Source: JAXLYE01 sp046351595
Lineage (GTDB): Bacteria > Myxococcota_A > Polyangia > Palsa-1104 > JAEUJZ01
Direction of reading: 5' to 3'
NCBI GenBank assembly: GCA_046351595.1
Contig: JAXLYE010000004.1
Span: 310,001-374,000, forward strand
Length of the DNA: 64,000 bases
Numbering within the stretch: position 1 is the first letter of the stretch; the number at the start of each line of letters is the position of its first letter. Shown here one piece after another: positions 38,469 through 48,916 of the stretch. The notes under the pieces are model-generated. The model was not told the DNA's origin, did not search any database, and worked only from the letters and a program-made list of their open reading frames with translations. The translations under genes were made by a program, and so were the position numbers.

Positions 38469-39515
38469 CTACGCCTCCAGCTCCACCACGTTCTCGAGCA
38501 CGCCGAGCTCCTCGACCTCGCACTCCATGCGGTCGCCGACCTGGAGCCACAGGTTGTCGAAGATCTTCGAGCCGTTGGTTTCGAGGAAGCAGCCCGTGCC
38601 GACGGTGCCCGAGCCGATCACCTCGCCCGGGTGCAGCGTCACGCCGTACGAGGCGCGCGCGATGATCTCGGCGAACGTCCAGCTCATGTCCGACAGCTTG
38701 CCCGCCGCCACGACCTGGCCGTTCAGGCGCGCGGTCATCTTGAGCTCGTACTGATCGCCGCGCGGCGTCGAGCGGATGTGACCGCGCAGCGCCTGCTTGG
38801 GCACCAGGTACGGGCCGAGCGCCGTCGCGAAGTCCTTGCCCTTGGCCGGACCCAGGTTGAGCTTCATCTCCTGCATCTGCAGGCCGCGCGCCGACCAGTC
38901 GTTCATCACCATCAGGCCAAAGATCGCGGCGTCGGCCGCGGCCAGGTCGCTCTCGACGTTGCGCAGGCCGCGGCCCAGCACCACCGCGGCCTCGAGCTCG
39001 AAGTCGAGCTGCTGCAGGTGCCCGGGCCGCACGCGCAGCGGCCCCGGCCCGATCACCGAGAGGTGGTTCGTGTAGTAGAAGATCGGGAACTCGTCGAACT
39101 CCGGGATCATCGGCAGGCCGCGGTTCCTCCGCGCGGCCTCGACGTGCTGGCGGAAGGCGTAGCCGTCACGCATCGACAGCGGCCGCGGGATCGGCGCCAG
39201 AAGCTGCACGCCCTTGCGCGGGTGCAAGAGCAGCCGCTTGCCGTCGCTGTCCGGGATCAGGCCGCGGCCGTAAAGCTCGAGCAGCTCTTCGATCGCCGGC
39301 AGCGCCGCCGCCTGGCACTCGATGAGCGCCAGCATCTCGGCGCCGTAGCGCGCGGCCACCGATGCCGGATCGGACGCGCGGCCCGAGCGCGCCTCGAGGA
39401 ATGCGAACGCCGCCGGCAGATCGAGGATCGGCGCGGCCTCGTGGCCGACCCCGGCGCTCTCGGCGACCACGCCGGGCCGCATGCCGGCTCCCGCATCAAA
39501 CGTCACGAGCTTCAT
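38469..39515 (-). CDS. Fumarylacetoacetate hydrolase family protein
   Basis: This is a 348-residue protein of the FAH superfamily, metal-dependent enzymes that hydrolyse or decarboxylate acylpyruvate-type carbon-carbon bonds. The metal-binding DFELEAAVVLG, the following MNDWSARGLQMQEM and KGKDFATALGPYLV match the family. The length fits two-domain FAH/acylpyruvase-type members used in aromatic degradation, but no other catabolic gene is here. It leads the FAH-SDR-GH1 operon. GGGAGACG precedes the ATG at 39515. Confidence 0.9.
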   Translation of the reverse strand: MKLVTFDAGAGMRPGVVAESAGVGHEAAPILDLPAAFAFLEARSGRASDPASVAARYGAEMLALIECQAAALPAIEELLELYGRGLIPDSDGKRLLLHPRKGVQLLAPIPRPLSMRDGYAFRQHVEAARRNRGLPMIPEFDEFPIFYYTNHLSVIGPGPLRVRPGHLQQLDFELEAAVVLGRGLRNVESDLAAADAAIFGLMVMNDWSARGLQMQEMKLNLGPAKGKDFATALGPYLVPKQALRGHIRSTPRGDQYELKMTARLNGQVVAAGKLSDMSWTFAEIIARASYGVTLHPGEVIGSGTVGTGCFLETNGSKIFDNLWLQVGDRMECEVEELGVLENVVELEA

Positions 39516-39703
39516 CAGTGCGTCTCCCTGTCGAACGAGGTGAGCGGCTGCGCGGCCTGCGCCGCGGCAGAGAAGACCCTTATATACAGGGCGCTACGCT
39601 TTGTCCGGCGAGAAACCGCGCGACAGACTCGAGGACGAGAGGAAACCGACGTATTGGCCCGGAGGGCACGTCGGGAATTGCTAGACTCGATGACGGAGTG
39701 CCC

Positions 39704-40126
39704 GTGCTCATCACGATCGCAAAGGTGCTCGTCTTCGTCGGGATCATGCTGGTGGCGGCGGTGCCCCTTTTGCCGATTCTCGCGCTGGTCCCGTGGCACT
39801 TCCTTGCGCTGCACCGCGGGCTCACCAAGCGGCTCCCCACCCGCTGCGTGGTCTCGCTCGATGACGGGTCGTTTGACGTCATTCGTGGCAGCACGCACAC
39901 GCGCCATGCGCTGAGCGCCATCGTGCGGGGGCGCTTCGTCCGCAACGACAACTGGACGGAGTCGAAGATGCTGGAGGACGCGCTGGGCCTGTTCGCGGCG
40001 CGCGGGCGCGAGGTCGTGCGCCTGCCCGAATCGACCGAGGGCCTGGACGCGCTGCTCGCAGAGCTCCACCGCCGCGGCGTCCCGATCGAAGACGTCTCTG
40101 TGAGCGCGCCGGCCTACCTCGACTGA
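39704..40126 (+). CDS. Small membrane-anchored protein of unknown function
   Basis: This is a 140-residue protein. An N-terminal hydrophobic segment (VLVFVGIMLVAAVPLLPILA) likely forms one long helix or a hairpin in the membrane. A ~95-residue cytosolic alpha/beta domain follows (CVVSLDDGSFDVIRG to the end). No family is recognised. The start is chosen at GTG 39704 (GGAG five bases before); GTG 39698 is also possible. The frame is open much further upstream but overlaps the convincing FAH-family gene on the other strand. Confidence 0.6.
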   Translation: MLITIAKVLVFVGIMLVAAVPLLPILALVPWHFLALHRGLTKRLPTRCVVSLDDGSFDVIRGSTHTRHALSAIVRGRFVRNDNWTESKMLEDALGLFAARGREVVRLPESTEGLDALLAELHRRGVPIEDVSVSAPAYLD

Positions 40127-40207
40127 GCGGCGCCGGGGCAGCCGCCTGCGCCGAGGTCCGCCTCGGCCCCCGAGGCTGCGGGCGCGCGCCGATGGCTCGT
40201 CCAGCCG

Positions 40208-41416
40208 CTAGAGATCTGCCCGCCCGAACGCCTGCTCGAGGTCCGCGCGCAGATCGTCCACCGACTCGACCCCCACGCTGAGCCGGATCAGCCCGTCGCT
40301 GATCCCGAGCGCGTTGCGCTGCTCCACCGGGATCGAGGCGTGCGTCATGGTCGCCGGGTGCTCGATCAGCGACTCGACGCCGCCCAGGCTCTCGGCGCAG
40401 GCGATGAGGCGCACGCTGCGCAGGATGTTCACCGCGCGCTGCAGCGCCGGCCGCTCGCCGTCGCGCACGAAGAACGTGATCATGCCGCCGCCGACCTGGC
40501 CGCCGATCTTGAGCAGCTGCTGCTGCGCCAGCGCGTGCTGCGGGTGGCTCGGCAGGCCGGGGTAGACCACGCGCTCGATCAGGCCGCCGCTGCTCGTGCT
40601 CAGCGACTCGAGCCAGGTCGCCAGCTGCAGCGCGTTCCGGCTGTGGCGCTCCATGCGCAGGTGCAGGGTCTTGGTGCCGCGCAGGATCAGGAACGAGTCC
40701 ATCGGGCTCGGCACCGCGCCGATGGCGTTCTGCAGGAAGCGCAGCCGCTCGTGCAGCGCGCCGTCGTTGGTCACGGCGATGCCGCCGACGACGTCGGCGT
40801 GCCCGTTCAGGTACTTGGTGCTGGAGTGCACGACCAGCGCCGCGCCCAGATCGAGCGGCCGCTGCAGCATCGGCGACATGAACGTGTTGTCGACGACGAA
40901 CGTCAGCCCGTGCTGCTTGCACAGCGCCGCCACCGCCGACAGATCGCAGAGCTTGAGCAGCGGGTTGGTCGGCGTCTCGACCCAGACCATCTTGGTCGAA
41001 GGCTCGATCGCCGCGGCGAAGGCCTCGGGGCGCGTCGGGTCGACGTAGGTGGTGCGCAGCCCGAACTGCTTCATCACGCGCTCGAAGATGCGGAACGTGC
41101 CGCCGTACAGGTCGTCGCCGGCGATGACGTGGTCGCCGGCCGAGAGCGTGTGCAGGATGGTCGTGGTCGCGGCGCAGCCCGAGGCGAAGGCGATGCCGAA
41201 GCGGCCGCCCTCGAGCGCGGCGATGTTGCGCTCCATGGCCTCGCGCGTCGGGTTGTGCGTGCGCGAGTACTCGTAGCCCTTGTGGCCGCCGGGCCCGTCC
41301 TGGACGTACGTCGAGGTCAGGAACACCGGGGTCGAGATGGCGCCGGTGCGCGGCTCGGGCTCTTGCCCGGCGTGCACGGCGAGCGTATCGATGTGGTGCG
41401 TGGGCAGGGTCTTCAT
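40208..41416 (-). CDS. Cystathionine gamma-lyase/synthase family PLP enzyme
   Basis: This is a 402-residue enzyme of the Cys/Met metabolism PLP family. PLP binds Lys201 in HSSTKYLNGHADVVGG. SRTHNPTREAMERNIAALE near the N-terminus and the SLGGVESLIEHPATMTH motif are diagnostic. Downstream of a cystathionine beta-synthase gene (58-bp gap), gamma-lyase activity (cystathionine to cysteine, 2-oxobutyrate and ammonia) is more likely than gamma-synthase. AGAGAGAG precedes the ATG. Confidence 0.93.
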   Translation of the reverse strand: MKTLPTHHIDTLAVHAGQEPEPRTGAISTPVFLTSTYVQDGPGGHKGYEYSRTHNPTREAMERNIAALEGGRFGIAFASGCAATTTILHTLSAGDHVIAGDDLYGGTFRIFERVMKQFGLRTTYVDPTRPEAFAAAIEPSTKMVWVETPTNPLLKLCDLSAVAALCKQHGLTFVVDNTFMSPMLQRPLDLGAALVVHSSTKYLNGHADVVGGIAVTNDGALHERLRFLQNAIGAVPSPMDSFLILRGTKTLHLRMERHSRNALQLATWLESLSTSSGGLIERVVYPGLPSHPQHALAQQQLLKIGGQVGGGMITFFVRDGERPALQRAVNILRSVRLIACAESLGGVESLIEHPATMTHASIPVEQRNALGISDGLIRLSVGVESVDDLRADLEQAFGRADL

Positions 41417-41474
41417 GGCTCTCTCTGCAGCATTAGCGCCGGCGGCGCGGGCGCGGCGTCGGCGCGGGTTGGGA

Positions 41475-42959
41475 TCAGGCCGCGGGCTGGGTCGAGCGCA
41501 TCGCCAGGTAGTCGATGAGATCGATCTTGGTGATCACGCCGACCAGGCTGTCGCGCGGCGCCGGCGTCTTGCTCGAGGGCATGTGCTCGCCCGAGGGGCC
41601 GTACGACGAGGCGCTGCCCGTCGACAGCACGCAGACCATCTTGGCGTCGTTGAAGATGGTCTTGAGCAGCCGGACCTTGGTCTGCGGCGTCACGGTCTGG
41701 TAGTCGGCCTCGATGATGGGCTCGATCGACTCGTCGAGCGAGCCGTTCTTGCCGATCAGGTGGTTGAGCAGATCGACCTCGGCGACCAGCCCGCACAGCC
41801 GGCCCTTGTCGACGACGGGCAGCTGCGAGATGCCGTGCTCCTTGAGCAGCTTGATCACCTGCCGCAGCGTGTCGGTCTTCTCGCACGTGATCACCGGTCG
41901 CGCGGTGCGGCTGGCGAGGAGATCCGAGACCGTGCCGAGCGGATCCTCGGTCTCGAGGTAGCCCTGGTCGCGCATCCACTGGTCATCGAAGATCTTCGAT
42001 AAGTACTTCTGTGCGCCGTCGGGCAGGAGCACCACGATCTGCTGCGGCGGCAGGCCGTGCTGATCGAGCTGCTCGGCGTACTTCACCGCGCCCGCCACCG
42101 CACCGCCGGCGCTGCCACCGCCCAGGATGCCCTCCTGCCGCACCAGCGCGCGCGTCGTCAGGAAGCACTCGCGGTCGTCGACGCGGACGATCTCGTCGAC
42201 CGTGTCCAGGTTCATCGTCGAGGGCAGGAAGTCCTCGCCGAAGCCCTCGACGGTGTACGAGAAGGGCTTGGTCATGCGGCCGGTCTTCTTGAGCTCGTAG
42301 TAGATCGACCCGATGGGGTCGACGCCGACGATGTGGACGTTGGGGTTGCGCTCCTTGAAGTACTTGCCGCAGCCCGAGATCGTCCCGCCCGTTCCCATCG
42401 CCGCGACGAAGGCGTCGAACTGGCCTTGGGTCTGCTCCCAGATCTCGGGGCCGGTCGACCGGTAGTGCGCCTCGGGGTTGTCGGGGTTGTGGTACTGGTT
42501 GGCGTGGAAGGCGCCCGGCGTCTCCTGCACGATGCGCTTGGTCACCATGTAGTAGCTGCGCGGATCCTCGGCGTCCACCGCCGTCGGGCAGAGCACGACC
42601 TTGGCACCGAGCGCGCGCAGGTACGCGACCTTCTCGTTCGACATCTTGTCGGGCATGACGAAGATGCACTTGTAGCCGCGCAGCGCCGCGACCATGGCCA
42701 GGCCCGCGCCGGTGTTGCCCGAGGTCGCCTCGACGATGGTGCCGCCGGGCACGAGCTGCCCGCGCTTCTCGGCCTCGCGGATGATGTAAAGGCCGATGCG
42801 GTCCTTCATCGAGCCCGCGGGGTTTAAGTACTCGCACTTGACGTAGATCGTGCTCTTTACGTGCGCGGCGATCTTGTTCAGGCGGACGATCGGCGTGCCG
42901 CCGATGGCCTCGAGGATGTTGGCGCGCGCGCCGGGGATGAGGTGGCCGGAGCTGGACAT
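41475..42959 (-). CDS. Cystathionine beta-synthase with C-terminal CBS domain pair
   Basis: This is a 494-residue PLP enzyme. Lys52 in NPAGSMKDR binds PLP, TSGNTG (79-84) holds the substrate carboxylate, and a glycine-rich GTGGTISG cradles the phosphate. Residues ~350-490 are two CBS domains, which in the eukaryotic enzyme bind S-adenosylmethionine. No haem-binding N-terminal extension is present. It condenses serine and homocysteine to cystathionine, the first step of reverse transsulfuration; the next gene carries out the second. It starts 11 bp after the YbjN-type gene. Confidence 0.94.
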   Translation of the reverse strand: MSSSGHLIPGARANILEAIGGTPIVRLNKIAAHVKSTIYVKCEYLNPAGSMKDRIGLYIIREAEKRGQLVPGGTIVEATSGNTGAGLAMVAALRGYKCIFVMPDKMSNEKVAYLRALGAKVVLCPTAVDAEDPRSYYMVTKRIVQETPGAFHANQYHNPDNPEAHYRSTGPEIWEQTQGQFDAFVAAMGTGGTISGCGKYFKERNPNVHIVGVDPIGSIYYELKKTGRMTKPFSYTVEGFGEDFLPSTMNLDTVDEIVRVDDRECFLTTRALVRQEGILGGGSAGGAVAGAVKYAEQLDQHGLPPQQIVVLLPDGAQKYLSKIFDDQWMRDQGYLETEDPLGTVSDLLASRTARPVITCEKTDTLRQVIKLLKEHGISQLPVVDKGRLCGLVAEVDLLNHLIGKNGSLDESIEPIIEADYQTVTPQTKVRLLKTIFNDAKMVCVLSTGSASSYGPSGEHMPSSKTPAPRDSLVGVITKIDLIDYLAMRSTQPAA

Positions 42960-42970
42960 GATATGGACCT

Positions 42971-43648
42971 CTAGCTGCTCTTCTTGCCGCTCTGCGGCGC
43001 CTTGCCCGACTTGGGCTTGCCGCTGTCTTTGCCACTCTCTGGCGGCCGCGGGCCGGACTTGGGCGGGGTGGCCGCGGCGCCCTCGGTCGGGTCGACCTGC
43101 TCGTCCAGGTGCGGCGCGTCCTCGGGGCTGACCTTGCCGAGCAGGCGCGCCCAGGCGTGCTCCTCGAGCACGTCCTGCATGCGCCGGCCGCCGTAGCGCG
43201 CGACGATGTGGTCGCCGTAGCGGTCGGCGACCAGGGCGACGTCGTGCACCGCCGCGAGCAGCTCGTTCGGGTTGAGCGTGCTGCCGCCGAGCAGCGCGTG
43301 CGAGAACAGGATCAGCTCGCCCTCGGGCTCGTAGGCGAAGGCGCCGAAGCGCAGCTTGTTGTTGAGGATGAGCAGCTGCCGGAACAGCATCGCATCCGGC
43401 CGCACGCCGGCGACGACCTGGGCGGTCAGCCGCACCATCGCGTGCTCCTTCTGCTCGCCCGTCGGGATGACCGAGATCATGACGTACGAGCTGCCCTGCT
43501 TGATGACGTACAGCCCGCGGTCGATGTAAAGACCGCGGTCCGACTCCCTGTGTGACAGGGACAGGCCGAGCACCTTCTCGATGAGCACACAGCTCTGCTC
43601 GACGGCAGGGGTGTGGCTCGACTGGTTCCCATTGTTTGTCGTGGCCAT
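42971..43648 (-). CDS. YbjN-like/secretion-chaperone-fold protein with Lys-Ser tail
   Basis: This is a 225-residue cytoplasmic protein. Residues ~15-160 form an alpha/beta domain (YVMISVIPTG, LLILNNKLRFGAFAYEPEGELILFS, HDVALVADRYGDHIV) like the YbjN/type III chaperone fold, which usually binds partner proteins. The last ~55 residues are Pro/Lys/Ser/Gly-rich with SGK repeats and likely disordered. It heads the transsulfuration operon, with AAGGAG before the ATG. A direct role in sulfur metabolism is not evident. Confidence 0.7.
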   Translation of the reverse strand: MATTNNGNQSSHTPAVEQSCVLIEKVLGLSLSHRESDRGLYIDRGLYVIKQGSSYVMISVIPTGEQKEHAMVRLTAQVVAGVRPDAMLFRQLLILNNKLRFGAFAYEPEGELILFSHALLGGSTLNPNELLAAVHDVALVADRYGDHIVARYGGRRMQDVLEEHAWARLLGKVSPEDAPHLDEQVDPTEGAAATPPKSGPRPPESGKDSGKPKSGKAPQSGKKSS

Positions 43649-43859
43649 CGCGACTCCTTGACTACGATTCGGCGATACACCGGTCTTTTCGCCGGGCCTT
43701 CGGGCCGGGCCTTCTTGAACGTCCGACCGCTGCGCTCCCGGGCCCTACATGGGGACCTGCTTGCCCGACGGACACCGCAGCGCCTGTGGCACCAATATCA
43801 CTGAACGTGGAAAAGGCACAACTTGCCTTCCTCGTCCGACCTGTGGCAGGTGCTTGACG

Positions 43860-44303
43860 ATGCCGCTTGCGCCGCTCTGCGTCCCGGTCGAGATCATCCC
43901 CTGCCGACGGTCATTCACAGGGGCGGGCTCGGGCGCGGGCGACGAGGCCGCGGCCGCCGGGTACCGCTGGTTCCGCCTGGCGCTCGGCATCGACAGCGAC
44001 GGCACCGCGCTCGGGGGCGGCGGCGGCGAGGGCCAGATCTTCCTGCGCTCGGCGCTGCCCGACGAGCTGCGCGGTGAGCCGCTGCGCATCCGCCTGCACC
44101 TGCCGCCGCCGACCGAGCGCCTGGCCGCCCTGCTCGGCGCGACCTGGCAGGGTGAGCTCATCGCCCATGCCACCGTCGAGGAGCTGCGCGTCGACGTCGG
44201 CACCGAGCACGAGCGCGCCGAGCTGCGCCGCCTGGTCCTCGGAAACCTCGACCCGCAGGCGCGCGAGCAGCTCACCAGCTACACCACCCTGCGCACCGAG
44301 TGA
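43860..44303 (+). CDS. Hypothetical protein
   Basis: This is a 147-residue protein with no family I recognise. A loop rich in Gly (GTALGGGGGEGQ) precedes a strand/helix region with LRIRLHLPPPTERLAAL and ends in AREQLTSYTTLRTE. The many acidic/basic heptads near the C-terminus suggest helices. ATG 43860 is preceded by GCAGGTG. It lies alone between a divergent operon and a convergent activator gene (20-bp gap), so context gives no clue. Confidence 0.6.
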   Translation: MPLAPLCVPVEIIPCRRSFTGAGSGAGDEAAAAGYRWFRLALGIDSDGTALGGGGGEGQIFLRSALPDELRGEPLRIRLHLPPPTERLAALLGATWQGELIAHATVEELRVDVGTEHERAELRRLVLGNLDPQAREQLTSYTTLRTE

Positions 44304-44323
44304 CCCACGCGTGAGGTGCGGGC

Positions 44324-45883
<1,560 letters not shown>

Positions 45884-46069
45884 GGCGCGGACCATACCAC
45901 GGCGCGCCGGTGCGCAGAGGCGGTCGCGCTCGCCACAAGCGGCCCGCCTGCTGCGGGTTAGTAGATCGCCTGACCGGGCAGCCGTCCGTCCGGCCGCTCC
46001 AGCCCCATCCACTCGAGCAGCGGACGATCCGCCTCGGTGCTTTCGCGCCGGGCCACTATGATTGGCGCC

Positions 46070-46876
46070 ATGAAGCGCACCCCACCGCTCGCTCCCGCTC
46101 CGGCAAGGTCCCTCCTTCGCTCGCTCGGTTTCGCGCTGTCTCTGGCGCGCGGTCTGGCTCTGTGTCTGCCGCTGCGTCTGGCGCTGTGCCTGGCGCTGTG
46201 CCTGGCGCTCGGGCTGGGGGCGGCGGGCTGCGGCGTGTCGCGCAGCGAGGGCGACCTCGGCCTCGCCGCCTTCGGCCTGCGCAACTGCGGCGGATTCCTC
46301 AACGACGTCGCCGGCTGCGACATCAAGGCGCGCCTCGCGACCGGCGGCAAGGTCGACGCCCGCGCCACCCGCCTGTCCGACGGCACGCTGCTGTCGCTGG
46401 AGAGCGACCTGCCCGGCGTCCTGGAGGTCGTGCACAACGGCAGCTACGACTACACGCTCGTCGGCCAGAGCGCGGGCCGCGCCACCCTGTCCGCGCGCCT
46501 GAACAACACCGAGATCGACCACGTCACCGTCCAGGTCGACGACGCCGCGCAGCTCGCCTTCATCACGCAGTCGGCCAACGCCGGCACGTTCTCGCTGCGC
46601 CCCAACGGCGACGTCGACGGGACGTACGTGCTGAACAAGACCGTGCAGCGCTTCACCATCTTGTTCGCGCAGCTCGACAACGCGCAGCAGAAGATGCTCG
46701 GGCGCGAGAGCTTCACCACCGAGCTGCAGCCGGGCCTGGAGTTCTACCCGGGCAGCCAGAACCCGACCGTGATGCAGTTCGATCTGCAGCGGCCCAAGAC
46801 GCCGGGCACCTACGCGCTGACCGTGAAGCAGAAGATCGGGCCGGCGCGCTTCAAGCTCTTGATCACCGCCGAATAG
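46070..46876 (+). CDS. Lipoprotein with repeat-expanded signal peptide
   Basis: This is a 268-residue exported lipoprotein. The signal peptide is unusually long (about 50 residues) and its hydrophobic core is built from a 12-bp repeat encoding LALC/LALG units, ending in a lipobox-like GAAGC. The mature part is a beta-rich domain with two early Cys (RNCGGF, AGCDIK) and LPGVLEVVHNGSYDYTLVG, resembling Ig-like folds, but no family is assigned. ATG 46070 is the best start; ATG 46058 also lies in frame. The GH5 gene follows 14 bp downstream, so the two form an operon. Confidence 0.75.
   Translation: MKRTPPLAPAPARSLLRSLGFALSLARGLALCLPLRLALCLALCLALGLGAAGCGVSRSEGDLGLAAFGLRNCGGFLNDVAGCDIKARLATGGKVDARATRLSDGTLLSLESDLPGVLEVVHNGSYDYTLVGQSAGRATLSARLNNTEIDHVTVQVDDAAQLAFITQSANAGTFSLRPNGDVDGTYVLNKTVQRFTILFAQLDNAQQKMLGRESFTTELQPGLEFYPGSQNPTVMQFDLQRPKTPGTYALTVKQKIGPARFKLLITAE
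46154..46213 (+). repeat. In-frame 12-bp tandem repeat, 5 units, in a signal peptide
   Basis: Five 12-bp units cover 46154-46213; the third and fourth (CTGGCGCTGTGC) are identical and the others differ by 2-4 bases. They encode the alternating Leu/Ala/Cys core of the lipoprotein signal peptide. Confidence 0.9.
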
Positions 46877-46890
46877 CCGCGAGGTCCCCC

Positions 46891-48807
46891 ATGCCTGCGT
46901 CCACGTTGCACACCGACGGAGCCTTCCTCAAAGACGAGCGAGGCCGCGTGGTCATCCTGCGCGGCGTCAACCTGGGCGGCAGCACCAAGGTGCCGGCGCG
47001 CCCGCCCGGTGCTACGCACCTTCTGACCAGCCAGAGCGACCCGGCGCAGGTCTCGTTCGTCGGCCGGCCGCTCCCGCTCGACGAAGCGGACGAGCACTTC
47101 CGCCGCCTGCGCGCCTGGGGGCTGACCTTCTTGCGCTTCCTCGTCACCTGGGAGGCCGTCGAGCACGAGGGGCCGGGCCGCTACGACCGCGAGTACCTGG
47201 AGTATCTGCGCGCGGTGGTGGCGCGCGCCGGCGAGCACGGGCTCAAGGTCTTCATCGACCCGCACCAGGACGTCTGGAGCCGCGCCACCGGCGGCGACGG
47301 CGCGCCCGCCTGGACGCTCACGGCCGCGGGCATGGATCTCGCGAAGCTCGTGCCGACCGGCGCGGCGCTGGTGCACGCGCTCGACTACCCGCCCGGCGGG
47401 CCAAAGCTGCCGTCGATGATCTGGCCGACCAACTACACCAAGCTCGGCGCCGCGACGATGTTCACGCTGTTCTTCGGCGGCAACCTGTTCGCCCCGGCGG
47501 CGCGCATCGACCGCGAGCCGGCGCAGGACTACCTGCAGCGCCACTACGTCGCGGCCCTGTGCCAGGTCGCCCAGGCGCTCGCGGGGCTCGACTGCGTCGT
47601 CGGCTACGGCTCGATGAACGAGCCGAGCTTCGGCTTCATCGGCATGCCCGACCTCACCGCGGTGCCCGCCGGCATGCTGCGCCGCGGCCCGTGCCCGACG
47701 CCGCTGCAGGCGATGCTGCTCGGCGCCGGCTACGCGCAGGAGGTCGAGGACTGGGAGATGTCGCGCAGCCACATCGGACCGCGCGGCACGCTGCTCCTGA
47801 ACCCGGGCGGCGCGCGGCTGTGGCGAGGCGGCTGCCCCGACATCTGGCGCGAGGCCGGCGTCTGGACCGACGAGAACGGGCCGCCGCGCCTCGTGCGCCC
47901 GGACCACTTCTCGCAGGTCGGCGGCCGCCCCGTCGAGCCGAGCCGCGAGTTCCTGAAGCCCTTCTGCGAGCGCGTGCTCACGGCGCTGCGCAAGGTGGCG
48001 CCCGAGGCGCTCCTGTTCATCGAGGGGCCGCCGGTGCCGGTGGGCTCGCCGCCGCCCTGGGACCTCGGCGCCGGTGACCCGGGCGGCGTCGTCCACGCCG
48101 GCCACTGGTACGACGGCATGACGCTGCTGAACAAGTCGTTCGATCCCGAGTTCACGCTCGACCTGACCAACCTGCAGCCGGTGTTCGGGCGCGACGAGGT
48201 GCGCGGCTCGTTCGCGGTGCAGATCGGCCGCCTCAAGAGCGAGCTGCGCACGATCCCGTTTTTGCTCGGCGAGTTCGGCGTGCCCTTCGACCTGGACGAG
48301 GGGCGCGCCTACCGCGATGGCGACTACTCGACGCAGACGCAGGCGCTCGACGCCTACTACGACGCGCTCGACGTGAACCTCCTGGGCGCCACGATCTGGA
48401 ACTACACGCCGGACCACGACCCGGTGAACGCCGACCAGTGGAACGGCGAGGACCTGTCGATCTACAGCCGCCCGCGCTCCGCGCCCGGCCCCGGCCCCGG
48501 CCCCGGCCCGGACGACGACGGCGGCCGCGGCCTCGACGCCATCGTGCGGCCGATCGCGCGCGCCATCGCCGGCGAGCCGCTGCGCATGCGCTTCGATCTG
48601 CGCACGCGCACCTTCGAGTTCTGCTTCCGCCACAGCGCCACCGCGCACGGCCCGACCGAGATCTTCGTGCCCAGCCGCCACTACCCGGGCGACCTCGAGA
48701 TCGAGATCTCCGACGGCTCCTACCGCCTCGATCGCGCCGAGCAGCTGCTCATCTGGCAGCACACCGACACGCGCATCGAGCACACGCTGCGCATCCGCCC
48801 GCGCTGA
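46891..48807 (+). CDS. GH5 family glycosidase, glucocerebrosidase/sterol-glucosidase-like
   Basis: This is a 638-residue enzyme. The start HTDGAFLKDERGRVVILRG and VNLGGSTKVP match the GH5 subgroup related to endoglycoceramidases and fungal steryl/ceramide beta-glucosidases (GH5_12). The acid/base Glu is in GYGSMNEPSFG and the nucleophile Glu in FLLGEFGVPFD. A C-terminal beta-sandwich (from about 540) follows a GPGPGPGPG linker. No signal peptide is visible, so cytoplasmic turnover of a glycolipid is possible. It is 14 bp downstream of the lipoprotein gene. The precise aglycone cannot be read from sequence. Confidence 0.87.
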   Translation: MPASTLHTDGAFLKDERGRVVILRGVNLGGSTKVPARPPGATHLLTSQSDPAQVSFVGRPLPLDEADEHFRRLRAWGLTFLRFLVTWEAVEHEGPGRYDREYLEYLRAVVARAGEHGLKVFIDPHQDVWSRATGGDGAPAWTLTAAGMDLAKLVPTGAALVHALDYPPGGPKLPSMIWPTNYTKLGAATMFTLFFGGNLFAPAARIDREPAQDYLQRHYVAALCQVAQALAGLDCVVGYGSMNEPSFGFIGMPDLTAVPAGMLRRGPCPTPLQAMLLGAGYAQEVEDWEMSRSHIGPRGTLLLNPGGARLWRGGCPDIWREAGVWTDENGPPRLVRPDHFSQVGGRPVEPSREFLKPFCERVLTALRKVAPEALLFIEGPPVPVGSPPPWDLGAGDPGGVVHAGHWYDGMTLLNKSFDPEFTLDLTNLQPVFGRDEVRGSFAVQIGRLKSELRTIPFLLGEFGVPFDLDEGRAYRDGDYSTQTQALDAYYDALDVNLLGATIWNYTPDHDPVNADQWNGEDLSIYSRPRSAPGPGPGPGPDDDGGRGLDAIVRPIARAIAGEPLRMRFDLRTRTFEFCFRHSATAHGPTEIFVPSRHYPGDLEIEISDGSYRLDRAEQLLIWQHTDTRIEHTLRIRPR

Positions 48808-48916
48808 GGCGCCATTTAGTTCAGCTTGTGAAGTAATTCGCAGGCTGGAGCAGGGGAGGGCTGGAGCAGGGGAGGGCCGGAGGAGCCCGTGAGCTCCTCC
48901 GGGAGCGCGCCGGGGC

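Noticed and set aside
42971..43648. Type III secretion chaperone
   Set aside because: The fold is shared with YbjN proteins, and no secretion gene is in the window, so a secretion role is not supported.
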